A stretch of 64,000 nucleotides of DNA from Muribaculaceae bacterium. GTDB lineage: Bacteria; Bacteroidota; Bacteroidia; Bacteroidales; Muribaculaceae. The stretch is from the NCBI GenBank assembly GCA_017396945.1, contig JAFQKI010000016.1, forward strand, positions 16,703 through 80,702, given 5' to 3'. The translations under genes were made by a program, and so were the position numbers. Every line of letters begins with the position of its first letter. Position 1 is the first letter of the stretch. Below the pieces are notes generated by a model. That model was not told where the DNA came from, did not search any database, and saw nothing but the letters and a program-made list of their open reading frames with translations. Positions 54,263 to 63,997 of this stretch are shown one piece after another.

Positions 54263-56446
54263 ATGGCAGTATTAGAAAAAATCCGTAGCAAATCAGTGCT
54301 CCTTTTCATTGTTATCATCGGAGCCTTGCTTGCATTCATCCTTGGAGACTTCCTCAGCTCAGGATGCTCAAGAAACACAACCGTAGCCGAAGTTGACGGC
54401 ACTACAATCGACATCGCCGAATTTAGCAATTATCCGGCTGCAAGTCAAAATGACGCAACCACCGACAACGCAGTTAATCGCAACAAAGTATTGGTGGAAA
54501 TGTTATTCAACAAGATGACCGACAAAGAAATTGAAGAACTCGGCATCAAAGTAAGCGACCAAGAACTTCAGACAGCTATACAGGCTCAAATCGGTCAATA
54601 TCAGTATTATGCAACTATGTATCAACAAGCAGATGCTCAAACCCGTGCATACTTAGAGCCACAACTCATGCAGTTACAAGTTGTAGGATACTATGATATC
54701 ATCAAAAACCCGGCGCAATATGGTCTCACAGCCGAACAAGTAAACGCCTACAAAGCTGAATTGACCCAATATGAGCAAAAACTACGAAAAGATCTTGCTA
54801 TTAGTAAATTTGCAAGCCTATATAATGGATTAATCACAGCCAACGTGCTTGACGCTCAATCAATGCACAACCAAAGCGGTACAACATACGACATCGCATA
54901 TGTTTCAATTCCATTCTCATCAATTCCTGACGAAGAAATCACCGTAAGCGAAGATGACCTCAAACAAGAATGGGAAAAGAACAAAGGCATGTTTGCCATT
55001 GATCAAGAAACTCGTGCTATTTCATACATCAACGTCAACATCACTCCATCTGACGCCGATCGCGAAGCAACAAATACAGAATATGCCGAAATTTTGGCTG
55101 CTCTCGACTCGGTTTCTGCCAACGAAGCCCTCATCGGTCACACTGCATTCATTGCAAGTCCTGCTCAAACCGCGACAATCGCACAACTTGAAGAAGCTCG
55201 CAAAAACGTGCCCAGAAACAATTTCGTGTCACAACAAGAATACAACACTTTGATCAACTCTCTTAATGCCGAAACTACAACAATCGGCAGTGCACTACCC
55301 ATGATCAATGGTGTTAACAACTACTATTCTTTATTAAAAGTCATTGACATCCGTTCAGAAATCGACTCTATCAACGTTTCACTTTATGAAGCAACTTCAC
55401 AAGCTGAGGCCGACTCTGTTTTTGCACTTATCAATAGCGGAAAATCTTTCAAGGATATCACCAACGCTCAAGACAGCATTGATGTATTGCTTGCTACAGG
55501 GTTCAACAAAGACCTAACATCACTCAAAGAGTTGCTCACCAACTCAAGAATCGGACAAACATTTGTCAGCGCCGACTCTACAGCCTCTACCGGCAATATA
55601 TTCTATGTAGCATGCGTAAACTCTCGCACTGCTCCGGTTAAAGTTTATGACTTCGCTGTAATCTCTCACACACTTGAAGCATCAAATGAGACTATCAACA
55701 ATATGCGCGATTCTCTCACTCAATATGCTAAAAAGAACAACAATGCAGAAGCATTTGTTAAGAATGCGCAAGAAGCAGGCTTCATCGCTCTCAATTCTTA
55801 TGTTGACGCTCGCACACCTCAAATCACAAGTGCGCCAAACTTCTTCAACGTTGACAACTTCATCAACTCAAATGGCATCCAAGGCTCTTATGACGCAGTA
55901 TATTGGGCTATGACCGCCGAAAAAGGTAGCATGTCTTCAATTTTTACCGACAACACAGAGTCTCGTATGTTGATTGTCCTCGTCAACGACATCTACGAAG
56001 ATTACCTCCCTTACAACGACCCAAACGTTAAAGAAGCTCTCACAGCAATTGTTCGCGATAACAAAAAAGCTGAAGCCATCATCAAGAAATTTGGCAAAGC
56101 CAATGACTTGGCAGGATATGCAAGCGCTACCGAAACCAGCGTTTTCAATAGAAGCATGACATTTGACGACATGAATGGTCAAACACAAGAACCTGTATTT
56201 GCTGCTATAGTAGCTGCGGCTTCCGACACAACAAAAGTGTATGGACCGATCAAAGTTGACAATGCAGTCGTAGCATTTACAGTAAACAGAATCAATCCAC
56301 AAAATCAGCCATTCTTAATGCAACAAAATGCCAACAAGTTTAATATGTTGTTCTGCAAACCGCTTAACGACTATCTATCAATCGTTGATTTGTTGCGCGG
56401 CAAAGAAGCTATAACTTGGAATATCACAGATTTCTACGCAGAATAA
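54263..56446 (+). CDS. Periplasmic peptidyl-prolyl isomerase/chaperone, PpiD/SurA-like
   Basis: 727 residues. The N-terminal membrane anchor (SVLLFIVIIGALLAFILGDF, about 11-30) is preceded by AVLEKIRSK, the standard PpiD/SurA_N-like start. The long periplasmic part contains the SurA-N helices (VLVEMLFNKMTDKEIEELGI, DLAISKFASLYNGLI) and a central region corresponding to the parvulin domain, which looks degenerate because I cannot identify an intact catalytic pocket. The expected role is to assist folding of newly exported envelope proteins. It is monocistronic, with a promoter upstream and a terminator downstream. Confidence 0.85.
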   Translation: MAVLEKIRSKSVLLFIVIIGALLAFILGDFLSSGCSRNTTVAEVDGTTIDIAEFSNYPAASQNDATTDNAVNRNKVLVEMLFNKMTDKEIEELGIKVSDQELQTAIQAQIGQYQYYATMYQQADAQTRAYLEPQLMQLQVVGYYDIIKNPAQYGLTAEQVNAYKAELTQYEQKLRKDLAISKFASLYNGLITANVLDAQSMHNQSGTTYDIAYVSIPFSSIPDEEITVSEDDLKQEWEKNKGMFAIDQETRAISYINVNITPSDADREATNTEYAEILAALDSVSANEALIGHTAFIASPAQTATIAQLEEARKNVPRNNFVSQQEYNTLINSLNAETTTIGSALPMINGVNNYYSLLKVIDIRSEIDSINVSLYEATSQAEADSVFALINSGKSFKDITNAQDSIDVLLATGFNKDLTSLKELLTNSRIGQTFVSADSTASTGNIFYVACVNSRTAPVKVYDFAVISHTLEASNETINNMRDSLTQYAKKNNNAEAFVKNAQEAGFIALNSYVDARTPQITSAPNFFNVDNFINSNGIQGSYDAVYWAMTAEKGSMSSIFTDNTESRMLIVLVNDIYEDYLPYNDPNVKEALTAIVRDNKKAEAIIKKFGKANDLAGYASATETSVFNRSMTFDDMNGQTQEPVFAAIVAAASDTTKVYGPIKVDNAVVAFTVNRINPQNQPFLMQQNANKFNMLFCKPLNDYLSIVDLLRGKEAITWNITDFYAE

Positions 56447-56475
56447 TAGATATTTCACCCAAATTCTCATACGAT

Positions 56476-56510
56476 GGAGTGGACGCATAAATATGCGACC
56501 ACTCCTTTTT
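56476..56510 (+). terminator. Intrinsic terminator after the PpiD/SurA-like gene
   Basis: Stem GGAGTGG / CCACTCC (56476-56482 and 56499-56505) with an inner CGCAT / ATGCG extension and one A-A mismatch, followed by five T. Confidence 0.9.
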
Positions 56511-56558
56511 ATATATACTTTTTGATTAATTAATGCTTTATAATCGGCAATTATTAGC

Positions 56559-56566
56559 TAACTTTG
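56559..56566 (+). promoter_or_regulatory. -7 element upstream of the RsmI-like gene
   Basis: TAACTTTG, 30 nt before the ATG at 56597. It lies at the start of the longest frame, supporting the later start. Confidence 0.58.
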
Positions 56567-56596
56567 CATTTTACAAAAAACGACATTAAAACGATT

Positions 56597-57307
56597 ATGA
56601 CTCAACAACCAACACTATACCTTATTCCTGTGCCACTTGCCGACAGCCCTATTGAACAGGTGTTACCGGTCGTAAATGTTGAGATTGTGAGAAATATCAA
56701 GATATTTATTGTCGAAAATCTACGCTCGGCTCGACGTTTTCTGAAACAATGTGACCGTTCAATCGACATTGACTCGTTGACATTTTATATTCTCAATGAG
56801 CACACCGATTCCTCTGAAATTCCCGCAATGCTCGCCCCCATGAAAGATGGGCATGACATAGGCATAATTTCTGAGGCAGGATGCCCCGCCATAGCCGACC
56901 CCGGAGCTGACGCTGTGGCAATCGCTCAACAACGAGGCTTCAATGTGGTTCCACTTGTGGGTCCATCAAGCATATTATTATCTCTGATGGGGTCAGGATT
57001 TAACGGACAATCTTTTGCGTTCAACGGCTATTTACCAATCGAGCAAGGCGCTCGCAATGCAAAATTGAAAGAACTGGAACGTCGCATCACACGAGAACGA
57101 CAAACACAAATTTTTATTGAGACCCCCTACCGCAACAACCGCATGATCGCCGAGTTGTGCAAATCTCTGCCCGGCAACCTACGCCTATGTGTAGCCTCAG
57201 ACGTTACCGGGAGCCGACAATCAATCATAACCCGTCAACTCTCATGGTGGAACAAAGCCACATACAACTATGACAAAGTCCCAACCATATTTTTACTTTA
57301 CAATTAA
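56597..57307 (+). CDS. RsmI-like SAM-dependent methyltransferase (tetrapyrrole-methylase fold)
   Basis: 236 residues from ATG 56597. The TP-methylase fold is recognisable: LYLIPVPLADSPIEQVLP at the start, GIISEAGCPAIADPGADAVA and VPLVGPSSILLSLMGSGFNG in the middle. In the RsmI family this protein 2'-O-methylates C1402 of 16S rRNA. This bacteroidetes version is shorter than E. coli RsmI (286) and is commonly annotated only as a SAM methyltransferase, so the target is not certain. It lies 19 nt before the MBL-fold gene. Confidence 0.8.
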   Translation: MTQQPTLYLIPVPLADSPIEQVLPVVNVEIVRNIKIFIVENLRSARRFLKQCDRSIDIDSLTFYILNEHTDSSEIPAMLAPMKDGHDIGIISEAGCPAIADPGADAVAIAQQRGFNVVPLVGPSSILLSLMGSGFNGQSFAFNGYLPIEQGARNAKLKELERRITRERQTQIFIETPYRNNRMIAELCKSLPGNLRLCVASDVTGSRQSIITRQLSWWNKATYNYDKVPTIFLLYN

Positions 57308-57326
57308 TCTCTCGGTATAGCAACAA

Positions 57327-58355
57327 ATGGCACGTTATCGCAAACAAAAAACATTCACAGAACTCCCCGGACTTTTTGATGAATTGGAGATCGACATGAC
57401 CGGCAAAGCCAAACAACCACATACATCTACGATTGGTGGCGAGAAAGTCGTGAATAAACCTATCGGCAACGATGCCACTAAAATTAACCGCAACGCCATA
57501 ACCAACCCCGACAAGATATATTTTATCACCCTCGGTAGCGGTAGTAGTGGCAACTGCTCATATATCGGAGACAGCGATAACGGATTTCTCATTGATGCGG
57601 GTGTTGACTTGAAAAAGGTTGTCGATGGACTTAATGCCAACGGCATCCCCATGGAACGAGTGAAAGCTATCGTTCTTACCCACGACCATGGCGACCACGT
57701 CAGATACGCCTACACCATTTTGCGCAAATACCGTCACATTAAACTATTCTGCACCCTCAGAGCACTCAACGGCATATTGCGCCGCCACAGCATTTCACGT
57801 CGCATTAAAGACTACCATAGTCCCATATACAAAGAAACTCCATTTAAACTTGCCGAATTTACACTCACCGCGTTTGAAGTTTCACACGACGGGACCGACA
57901 ACGCCGGTTTCTTCATTGAATATGGCAATATGCGTTTTACCATCGTAACCGACACCGGATACATCACCGACCGAGCCGATCATTATCTACGTCAAGCCGA
58001 CTATATAATGATTGAGAGCAACTATGATCTTGAGATGCTTCAAAATGGCGCATATCCTGAATATCTCAAAGCCAGAATACTATCCCAAACCGGGCATTTA
58101 GACAACGTCGTCGCCGCCCGATATATCTCTGACATCTATACACCAACGTTAAAATACGTATTTCTTTGCCACCTAAGCAACGACAATAACTCTCCTGAAA
58201 TTGCATTACACGTCATGCGCAATGCACTTGAGAAAAAAAACGTCAGCATCGGTGACGGGAGCGGAAGTATCACCTCTCGCCAAGCGGCATTGCAACTTGT
58301 CGCATTACCACGATATGATACCTCATTACTTTATGTTCTTCGCAAAGACGATTAA
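57327..58355 (+). CDS. MBL-fold metallo-hydrolase, YycJ/WalJ-like, with N-terminal extension
   Basis: 342 residues. The first 65 (basic start, then Lys/Asn-rich) form an extension of unknown role. The MBL domain begins FITLGSGSSGNCSYIGDSDN and carries the metal motif LTHDHGDH, then FTIVTDTGYITDRA and CHLSNDNNSPEIA. The GSGSSGNC pattern places it with the YycJ/WalJ group, where nuclease activity has been proposed. Activity here is inferred. The RsmI-like gene lies 19 nt upstream, probably in the same transcript. Confidence 0.85.
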   Translation: MARYRKQKTFTELPGLFDELEIDMTGKAKQPHTSTIGGEKVVNKPIGNDATKINRNAITNPDKIYFITLGSGSSGNCSYIGDSDNGFLIDAGVDLKKVVDGLNANGIPMERVKAIVLTHDHGDHVRYAYTILRKYRHIKLFCTLRALNGILRRHSISRRIKDYHSPIYKETPFKLAEFTLTAFEVSHDGTDNAGFFIEYGNMRFTIVTDTGYITDRADHYLRQADYIMIESNYDLEMLQNGAYPEYLKARILSQTGHLDNVVAARYISDIYTPTLKYVFLCHLSNDNNSPEIALHVMRNALEKKNVSIGDGSGSITSRQAALQLVALPRYDTSLLYVLRKDD

Positions 58356-58412
58356 ACCATCAATACCTCATAACGTTCTTATATATTGAGAGCAACTTTA
58401 ATTTTTTAAATC

Positions 58413-58811
58413 ATGAAAAGTATATATCTTATTTTAGTTACAATAATTTTAGCATTAATTCCGGTCAAAGCTATGGCAGAAGATAATGATGGTGCACGCA
58501 TTGAATTTGCCGAAAAAAGTTTTGACTTCGGAACAATACGCGAAGCAGACGGCTCGGTAAGCCACACATTTGAATTTACCAACACCGGCTCGGAACCACT
58601 AATCATCATTGACGCTTCGGCTTCTTGCGGTTGCACACGCCCCGAATTTCCCAAAGAACCGATTAAACCCGGTGGCAAAGGTAAAATCAAAGTCATTTAC
58701 AATCCGGCAGGACGCCCCGGTGAGTTTAACCGCAAAGTAAAAATACGCACCAATGCCAAAGGCGGCAAACGCGTTACGCTAAAGATCACAGGAACCGTCA
58801 TCCCTCGATAA
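58413..58811 (+). CDS. Exported DUF1573-domain protein
   Basis: 132 residues: signal peptide (KSIYLILVTIILALIPVKAMA) plus one DUF1573 Ig-like domain. The domain is recognised by IEFAEKSFDFGTIREADGSV, FEFTNTGSEPLIIIDASASC, GCTRPEFP and NPAGRPGEFNRKVKI. These domains occur in periplasmic or surface proteins of Bacteroidota and may bind partners; the function is unknown. It lies 12 nt before a second DUF1573 gene and 57 nt after the MBL gene. Confidence 0.88.
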   Translation: MKSIYLILVTIILALIPVKAMAEDNDGARIEFAEKSFDFGTIREADGSVSHTFEFTNTGSEPLIIIDASASCGCTRPEFPKEPIKPGGKGKIKVIYNPAGRPGEFNRKVKIRTNAKGGKRVTLKITGTVIPR

Positions 58812-58823
58812 GTTTTCCCTATT

Positions 58824-59894
58824 ATGAGATTTCTATTTTCATTAATCATACTATTTTTTTCACTTTCGGCAACCTCACAACCCAAAATCCAATGGTTGGA
58901 AAAGCATCATGATTTTGGAGTTTTTGCCGAGGACACCGGTCTTGTCACATGCTCATTCCGTTATACCAACGTTGGAGACGAGCCGTTGGTCATCATATCG
59001 GCTCAAGCCAATTGCGGTTGCACAACCCCGCAATATCAGCGCGAGGCGTTGGCTCCCGGCGACACAGCCTCAATCGCGGTCTCTTACAATCCGGCGGGAC
59101 GCCCCGGACGATTTAAGAAAAAAATCAAACTAAGAGTCAACGACGAGACTGTGAGCCCTACACTTTATGTGAGCGGAGTGGTAATCGCATCGGCTGAGAC
59201 AATCGCTCTCAACTACCCTGTTGATGCCGGGTCACTACAACTCAACAACACCATTGCGATGATAGGAGAAGTCACCAACAAAAGAGGCAAAAGCGCATTC
59301 ATAAACGCCTACAATATAACCGCTGACACTTTAAAACCGGCAATCACCAACGTCCCCGAATATCTCTCGGTATCTTTCAGTCCCAAAGAGGTTGCTCCGG
59401 GCGAACAAGTTGCGATAGGTATATACTTCAACTCTTTTGGATGCAATAAGTGGGGAATAGTATCCGACACTATAACCCTACTGCCTAATGGCAACGATAG
59501 CATAAAAGTAAATCTTGATGTCACTGCCAACATTACCGAAGATTTCAGCCGACTCACTCCGGGAGAGCGTCTTAACGCACCGGTTTTAAGTCTCGAAAGC
59601 GATAAAGTGGATTTTGGAGAATTTAGCCGAGACAGCGGAGTCATCACTCAACGTTTGGCAATAAAAAACACCGGGAAATCCGACTTGATATTGCGTCGTG
59701 TCTATACACAAGATCCTGGTATTACCATTAAAGTAAATAAAACCAAAATCAAAAAAGGTAAAACAGCCGAAATTATCATAATGGTTGACCCCGCACAATT
59801 ACCAGGCGAGCTGTTTAACGCCCGCCTGATAATCATCGCAAACGACCCCGACAATCCCGAGTCGATAGTGCGTCTCGTTGGATTGATTAAATAA
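58824..59894 (+). CDS. Exported protein with two or three DUF1573/ASH-like domains
   Basis: 356 residues. Signal peptide RFLFSLIILFFSLSATS, after which the mature protein would start QPKIQW. The first domain is a close relative of the preceding protein (FRYTNVGDEPLVIISAQANC, GCTTPQYQ, NPAGRPGRFKKKIKL). The middle domain is divergent, and a C-terminal copy is seen at VDFGEFSRDSGVITQRLAIK and NTGKSDLILRRVYTQDPG. It is expressed with the short DUF1573 protein; function is unknown. Confidence 0.85.
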   Translation: MRFLFSLIILFFSLSATSQPKIQWLEKHHDFGVFAEDTGLVTCSFRYTNVGDEPLVIISAQANCGCTTPQYQREALAPGDTASIAVSYNPAGRPGRFKKKIKLRVNDETVSPTLYVSGVVIASAETIALNYPVDAGSLQLNNTIAMIGEVTNKRGKSAFINAYNITADTLKPAITNVPEYLSVSFSPKEVAPGEQVAIGIYFNSFGCNKWGIVSDTITLLPNGNDSIKVNLDVTANITEDFSRLTPGERLNAPVLSLESDKVDFGEFSRDSGVITQRLAIKNTGKSDLILRRVYTQDPGITIKVNKTKIKKGKTAEIIIMVDPAQLPGELFNARLIIIANDPDNPESIVRLVGLIK

Positions 59895-59922
59895 AATCAA
59901 TACCGCATAAAATCAATAAATC

Positions 59923-61020
59923 ATGACAAATATCGAGCATCCCGAAAATGACGAAAAATATACCGGTTTGACCGTAAATAGTGGAGTGGAACAGCCTCCC
60001 ATTGTCAATCCCTATATGACCCGACGTCGTCGCAAACCACTCCCCTCTGTAGGAGAAATGGTAGAAGGCATCCTCAAAGGTGACGTCACAATGCTCAGTC
60101 GTGCAGTTACACTTGTTGAGAGTCTTTCTCAAGAGCACCAAACAATCGCACAAGAGATCATCGAAAAATGTCTCCCTCACTCAGGCAACTCACGTCGCAT
60201 CGGCATCACAGGTGTGCCGGGGGCAGGTAAAAGCACGTCAATCGACACATTTGGATTGCATGTACTGAAAAGTGGCGGCAAACTTGCCGTTCTCGCAATC
60301 GACCCATCAAGTGAACGCACCAAGGGAAGTATCCTCGGCGACAAAACACGCATGGAGAAACTATCGGTACATCCTTGCGCATTCATTCGTCCCAGCCCAT
60401 CGGCAGGCTCGCTTGGAGGTGTGGCACGCAAGACGCGCGAGACAATTGTTCTCTGCGAAGCTGCCGGCTACAACAATATATTTGTCGAAACCGTAGGTGT
60501 GGGGCAAAGCGAAACCGCCGTACACTCTATGGTCGATTTCTTTTTACTCATACAACTTGCCGGCACAGGCGATGAACTGCAAGGCATCAAACGTGGCATA
60601 ATGGAAATGGCCGACGGCATTGTAATAAACAAAGCCGATGGCGACAACATCGACCGCGCCCGATTGGCTCAAGCCCAATTCCGTAGCGCGCTACACCTAT
60701 TCCCACCCACATTATCGGGATGGATGCCCGAAGTGCTATGCTATTCGGGATATTACGAGATAGGCATTGCCGAAGTGTGGGAAATGATTAACCGCTACTT
60801 TGACTTCGTCATCAAAAACGGCCACTTTGAGCGCAAACGCCAAGAGCAAGCACGCTATTGGATGTATGAAACCATCAACGAGCAACTGCGCAACCATTTC
60901 TATAATGACGCCGATGTTGAAGCATTGCTCGCCGACCGCGAACAACGTGTACTTGACAATCGCCAAAGTTCGTTTACCGCAGCACGCGATGTTCTTGATT
61001 TTTATTTCAAAAAACTATAA
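59923..61020 (+). CDS. meaB: Methylmalonyl-CoA mutase-associated GTPase MeaB
   Basis: 365 residues. MeaB protects and gates cofactor loading of adenosylcobalamin-dependent methylmalonyl-CoA mutase, which works in the propionate-succinate pathway of Bacteroidales. Walker A is GITGVPGAGKST; further blocks are LAIDPSSERTKGSILGDKTR, FIRPSPSAGSLGGVARKTRE, VETVGVGQSETAVHSMVDFF and NKADGDN (base specificity). mutA and mutB are not in the window. It follows DUF1573 by 28 nt, possibly in the same transcript. Confidence 0.95.
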   Translation: MTNIEHPENDEKYTGLTVNSGVEQPPIVNPYMTRRRRKPLPSVGEMVEGILKGDVTMLSRAVTLVESLSQEHQTIAQEIIEKCLPHSGNSRRIGITGVPGAGKSTSIDTFGLHVLKSGGKLAVLAIDPSSERTKGSILGDKTRMEKLSVHPCAFIRPSPSAGSLGGVARKTRETIVLCEAAGYNNIFVETVGVGQSETAVHSMVDFFLLIQLAGTGDELQGIKRGIMEMADGIVINKADGDNIDRARLAQAQFRSALHLFPPTLSGWMPEVLCYSGYYEIGIAEVWEMINRYFDFVIKNGHFERKRQEQARYWMYETINEQLRNHFYNDADVEALLADREQRVLDNRQSSFTAARDVLDFYFKKL

Positions 61021-61044
61021 GGGCACTTATATAAATTACCTTAC

Positions 61045-62166
61045 ATGAGATTATTCAGCTACATTGCCGCAATAATCACACTCTTCATCACGGAGGGTTG
61101 CACCAACAGCGAGGCGCAACCCTCTCGACATGATGAGTCTCATCTCATATCTGACACAACCACTACTACAAACACAACGCAACAACGCTACCGCATCATG
61201 ATGATGGGAGATATAATGCTTGGCACCCAACATCCATTTAACGATACCGGAGCCTATTTGCCCTTAAACGACGGTATAAACCTTTTTGACAGCATAGCTC
61301 CTATATTGCATAAAGGGGATTTTGTCGTCGGCAACCTTGAAGGGGTATTTCTTGACCGTTCAGAGGAAGCCGACAACTGTCTGAACGATTTCTCGGCATA
61401 CAACTTTATGATGCCCACTCGATATGCCCAACTTTTGAAAAATGCCGGCTTCACAGCCCTCGCCATTACCAACAATCATGCCAACGATTTTCATCAAATG
61501 GGGGTTAAATCTACTTGTGAGACCCTGAGAAATGTCGGATTACACTATTCCGGAGTAAAACATGAGGGCGGATACACGCTGATTGAACGCAATCGTGTAA
61601 AATACGCCCTTTGCGCTTTCAGCACAAGCCCCGGCGGGTATCACATGGATGACATCTCCATAGCCAGGCAGATTGTCAATGAAGCCGACAGTATCGCCGA
61701 CATAGTCATTGTATCTTTTCACGGCGGAGCTGAAGGGGTTGGAGCCACGCATGTTCCTAAACAAAAAGAGTGGTTCAAGCAAGTGAGAAGCCGTGGCGAT
61801 GTTTATAAATTCTCTCGTGCGTGCGTTGATGCCGGAGCCGACATCGTGTTTGGACACGGACCACATGTAGCCCGCGCAATCGAAATTTACAATGACCGCA
61901 TCATCGCCTATAGTCTCGGAAATTTCTGTACCCCGACAGGCATCAACATCAGTGGCAAACTCGGTTATGCCCCACTGCTTGAAGTCGAGATAAATACTAC
62001 CGGAGAGTTTGTCAAAGGGCAAATCCATAGTTTCAAGCAACGCAAACGCAACGGACCTATACCCGACTCGACCCATAGTGTTGCCCGCGAAATCAACGCC
62101 CTATCAATCTCAGATTTCCCCGACACACACCCCACAATCTCCCCCACCGGCACAATCTCCCGCTAA
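61045..62166 (+). CDS. CapA-family (PGA_cap) lipoprotein
   Basis: 373 residues. The signal sequence RLFSYIAAIITLFITEGC ends in a cysteine with a slightly unusual lipobox (TEGC). The calcineurin-like PGA_cap domain follows: MMMGDIMLGTQHPF, VVGNLEGVFL, AITNNHANDFHQMG, VSFHGGAEGVG and the signature DAGADIVFGHGPHVAR, then YSLGNF. Members are associated with poly-gamma-glutamate capsule synthesis in Bacillus. In gut Bacteroidota the substrate is unknown and no capB/capC genes are adjacent. It lies 24 nt after meaB. Confidence 0.88.
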   Translation: MRLFSYIAAIITLFITEGCTNSEAQPSRHDESHLISDTTTTTNTTQQRYRIMMMGDIMLGTQHPFNDTGAYLPLNDGINLFDSIAPILHKGDFVVGNLEGVFLDRSEEADNCLNDFSAYNFMMPTRYAQLLKNAGFTALAITNNHANDFHQMGVKSTCETLRNVGLHYSGVKHEGGYTLIERNRVKYALCAFSTSPGGYHMDDISIARQIVNEADSIADIVIVSFHGGAEGVGATHVPKQKEWFKQVRSRGDVYKFSRACVDAGADIVFGHGPHVARAIEIYNDRIIAYSLGNFCTPTGINISGKLGYAPLLEVEINTTGEFVKGQIHSFKQRKRNGPIPDSTHSVAREINALSISDFPDTHPTISPTGTISR

Positions 62167-62256
62167 AACCTGATGTGGAACAAATTATTGTGCTATTAAT
62201 ATAACTTCCTAATACACCTTTTATACCATAATCTCCAATCTTCTATAAAAAAGTAT

Positions 62257-62264
62257 TATATTTG
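62257..62264 (+). promoter_or_regulatory. -7 element upstream of the kinase-TonB gene
   Basis: TATATTTG, 44 nt before the ATG. No TTG at the standard spacing. Confidence 0.5.
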
Positions 62265-62308
62265 CATCGGTTTACATCTGACAAACTGACTTACTCGCAA
62301 CTAAAAAA

Positions 62309-63997
62309 ATGAAAAATTCTAAGACATTACCAATAGGTACAACTATTAATAGCGGACAAACCACATATTATATAGAGCACGTTCTCGGACAAGGTGGTTT
62401 TGGCATAACATATAAAGTAATTGCAACTTTTAAATTTGGCAAAATCGCTCAAAAAGGGAGTTTTGCAATGAAAGAACATTTTCTGAGCGAATACTGCGAA
62501 CGTGAGAGCACAACCAACAGAATGCAATTCTCTGCACCTGTCAAAAATAAAGTTGATGAAAGCCTACGCGATTTCATCGCAGAGGCTCGACGGCTAAACA
62601 CCCTTGATCACCCTAATATAGTTGCCGTAAATGAAGTGTTTGAGGCTAACAATACCGCATATTACGTAATGGAATACATCGAGGGGAAAAGCTTACGCCA
62701 TTACATCGAGCACAATGGGATATTGACTGAAGAACAAGCTTTAACTGTTATAACTCCGATATTAAATGCTGTAAGTTATCTGCATAACAACAGAATGACT
62801 CATCTCGACATAAAGCCCGATAACATAATGATGCGCCCCGATGAAAATAGCGAGGACTTAGTTCCAGTGTTGATAGACTTTGGGTTATCTAAACATTATG
62901 ACGAGCAAGGACGTCCAACCTCAACAATACGCATCCAAGGCTGTAGCCAAGGTTATGCACCTGTTGAGCAGTATTTGGGAATAAATAATTTTTCACCTAC
63001 TGCCGATGTATATGCTCTCGCAGCGACACTTTACTTTCTGCTTGTCGGAGAAGATCCTATAATTGCAAGCGAATTAAATCAAGAGGGTTTAGCTTCATCA
63101 CTACCCTCATCACTTAGTGAACACACACGCAATGCGATCTGCAATGCCATGCACATGGCAAAAGCGAAACGCACACAATCAGTTGCTGAGTTTGCAAAAG
63201 CATTGGGAATTACGTTATCAACCGGTTCTACAACATCAGTATCCGCATCGAGTTTTACTCAACAAATCAACCATAGTACACCCGAAAATTATTCTAATTC
63301 TATAGTAATTACCGATAACGATACGACTCAAAACAAAAATCGTTGGCTCGTGCCAATACTCGTCTCTATTATCATTCTTTTATTAGGCATTGGAGCATTT
63401 TTGCTCATTGGCAATCGTGATGTAGAAACTGAAGAGTATGATGATGAAATAATAGCTGAAACTCAAATTCCGGAGCCGGAAACAACCAATGAAGAACCGG
63501 TTGTAACAAATGTGGAAGAAGCCCTATTCCCCGAATTACCGACACCTTCTCCAATTGTAGATGAAACAAACTCTCAGACAATAGAAAATACTCCAGAACA
63601 ACCTGAGACTCCTACAAATACTACAATAACTCAACAACCCATTGCATCAGAACCGGAACCAGAGCTAGACCCGGCAAGAGTGTATGACTTTGCTTCAATC
63701 GAACAAAAACCTACATTCCCCGGTGGTGAAGAAGCTTTGTATAAGTTTATTGGTAATAACCTCTGTTATCCTGTGATTGCTCAGGAAAATGGTGACCAAG
63801 GACGTGTGCAAGTTAGCTTCGTGGTTTCTGAAACAGGTAAAATTACCGATGTTAAAATTGCTCGCGGTAAGACCCCTGAGTTGGATAAAGAAGCTGTACG
63901 CGTTGTAAAATCGTTACCTAACTTTATCCCCGGTAAACAAAACGGTCATCCTGTAAAATGTAAATATATCTTACCTATCGTGTTTAAGTTGATGTAA
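62309..63997 (+). CDS. Ser/Thr protein kinase fused to a TonB C-terminal domain
   Basis: 562 residues. Residues 1-300 are a Hanks-type kinase: glycine loop GQGGFG (27-32), lysine K55 in FAMKEHF, catalytic loop HLDIKPDN (D167; HLD in place of HRD), DFG at 190-192, and TADVYALAATLYFLLVG. A single TM helix (about 346-368, LVPILVSIIILLLGIGAFLL) leads to a Glu/Pro/Thr-rich linker (370-470). A TonB C-terminal domain follows (FPGGEEALYKFIGNNLCYPV, GRVQVSFVVSETGKITDVKI). The kinase would be cytoplasmic and the TonB domain periplasmic. It ends 3 nt before the window edge and is followed by TAA. Promoter at 62257. Confidence 0.85.
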   Translation: MKNSKTLPIGTTINSGQTTYYIEHVLGQGGFGITYKVIATFKFGKIAQKGSFAMKEHFLSEYCERESTTNRMQFSAPVKNKVDESLRDFIAEARRLNTLDHPNIVAVNEVFEANNTAYYVMEYIEGKSLRHYIEHNGILTEEQALTVITPILNAVSYLHNNRMTHLDIKPDNIMMRPDENSEDLVPVLIDFGLSKHYDEQGRPTSTIRIQGCSQGYAPVEQYLGINNFSPTADVYALAATLYFLLVGEDPIIASELNQEGLASSLPSSLSEHTRNAICNAMHMAKAKRTQSVAEFAKALGITLSTGSTTSVSASSFTQQINHSTPENYSNSIVITDNDTTQNKNRWLVPILVSIIILLLGIGAFLLIGNRDVETEEYDDEIIAETQIPEPETTNEEPVVTNVEEALFPELPTPSPIVDETNSQTIENTPEQPETPTNTTITQQPIASEPEPELDPARVYDFASIEQKPTFPGGEEALYKFIGNNLCYPVIAQENGDQGRVQVSFVVSETGKITDVKIARGKTPELDKEAVRVVKSLPNFIPGKQNGHPVKCKYILPIVFKLM

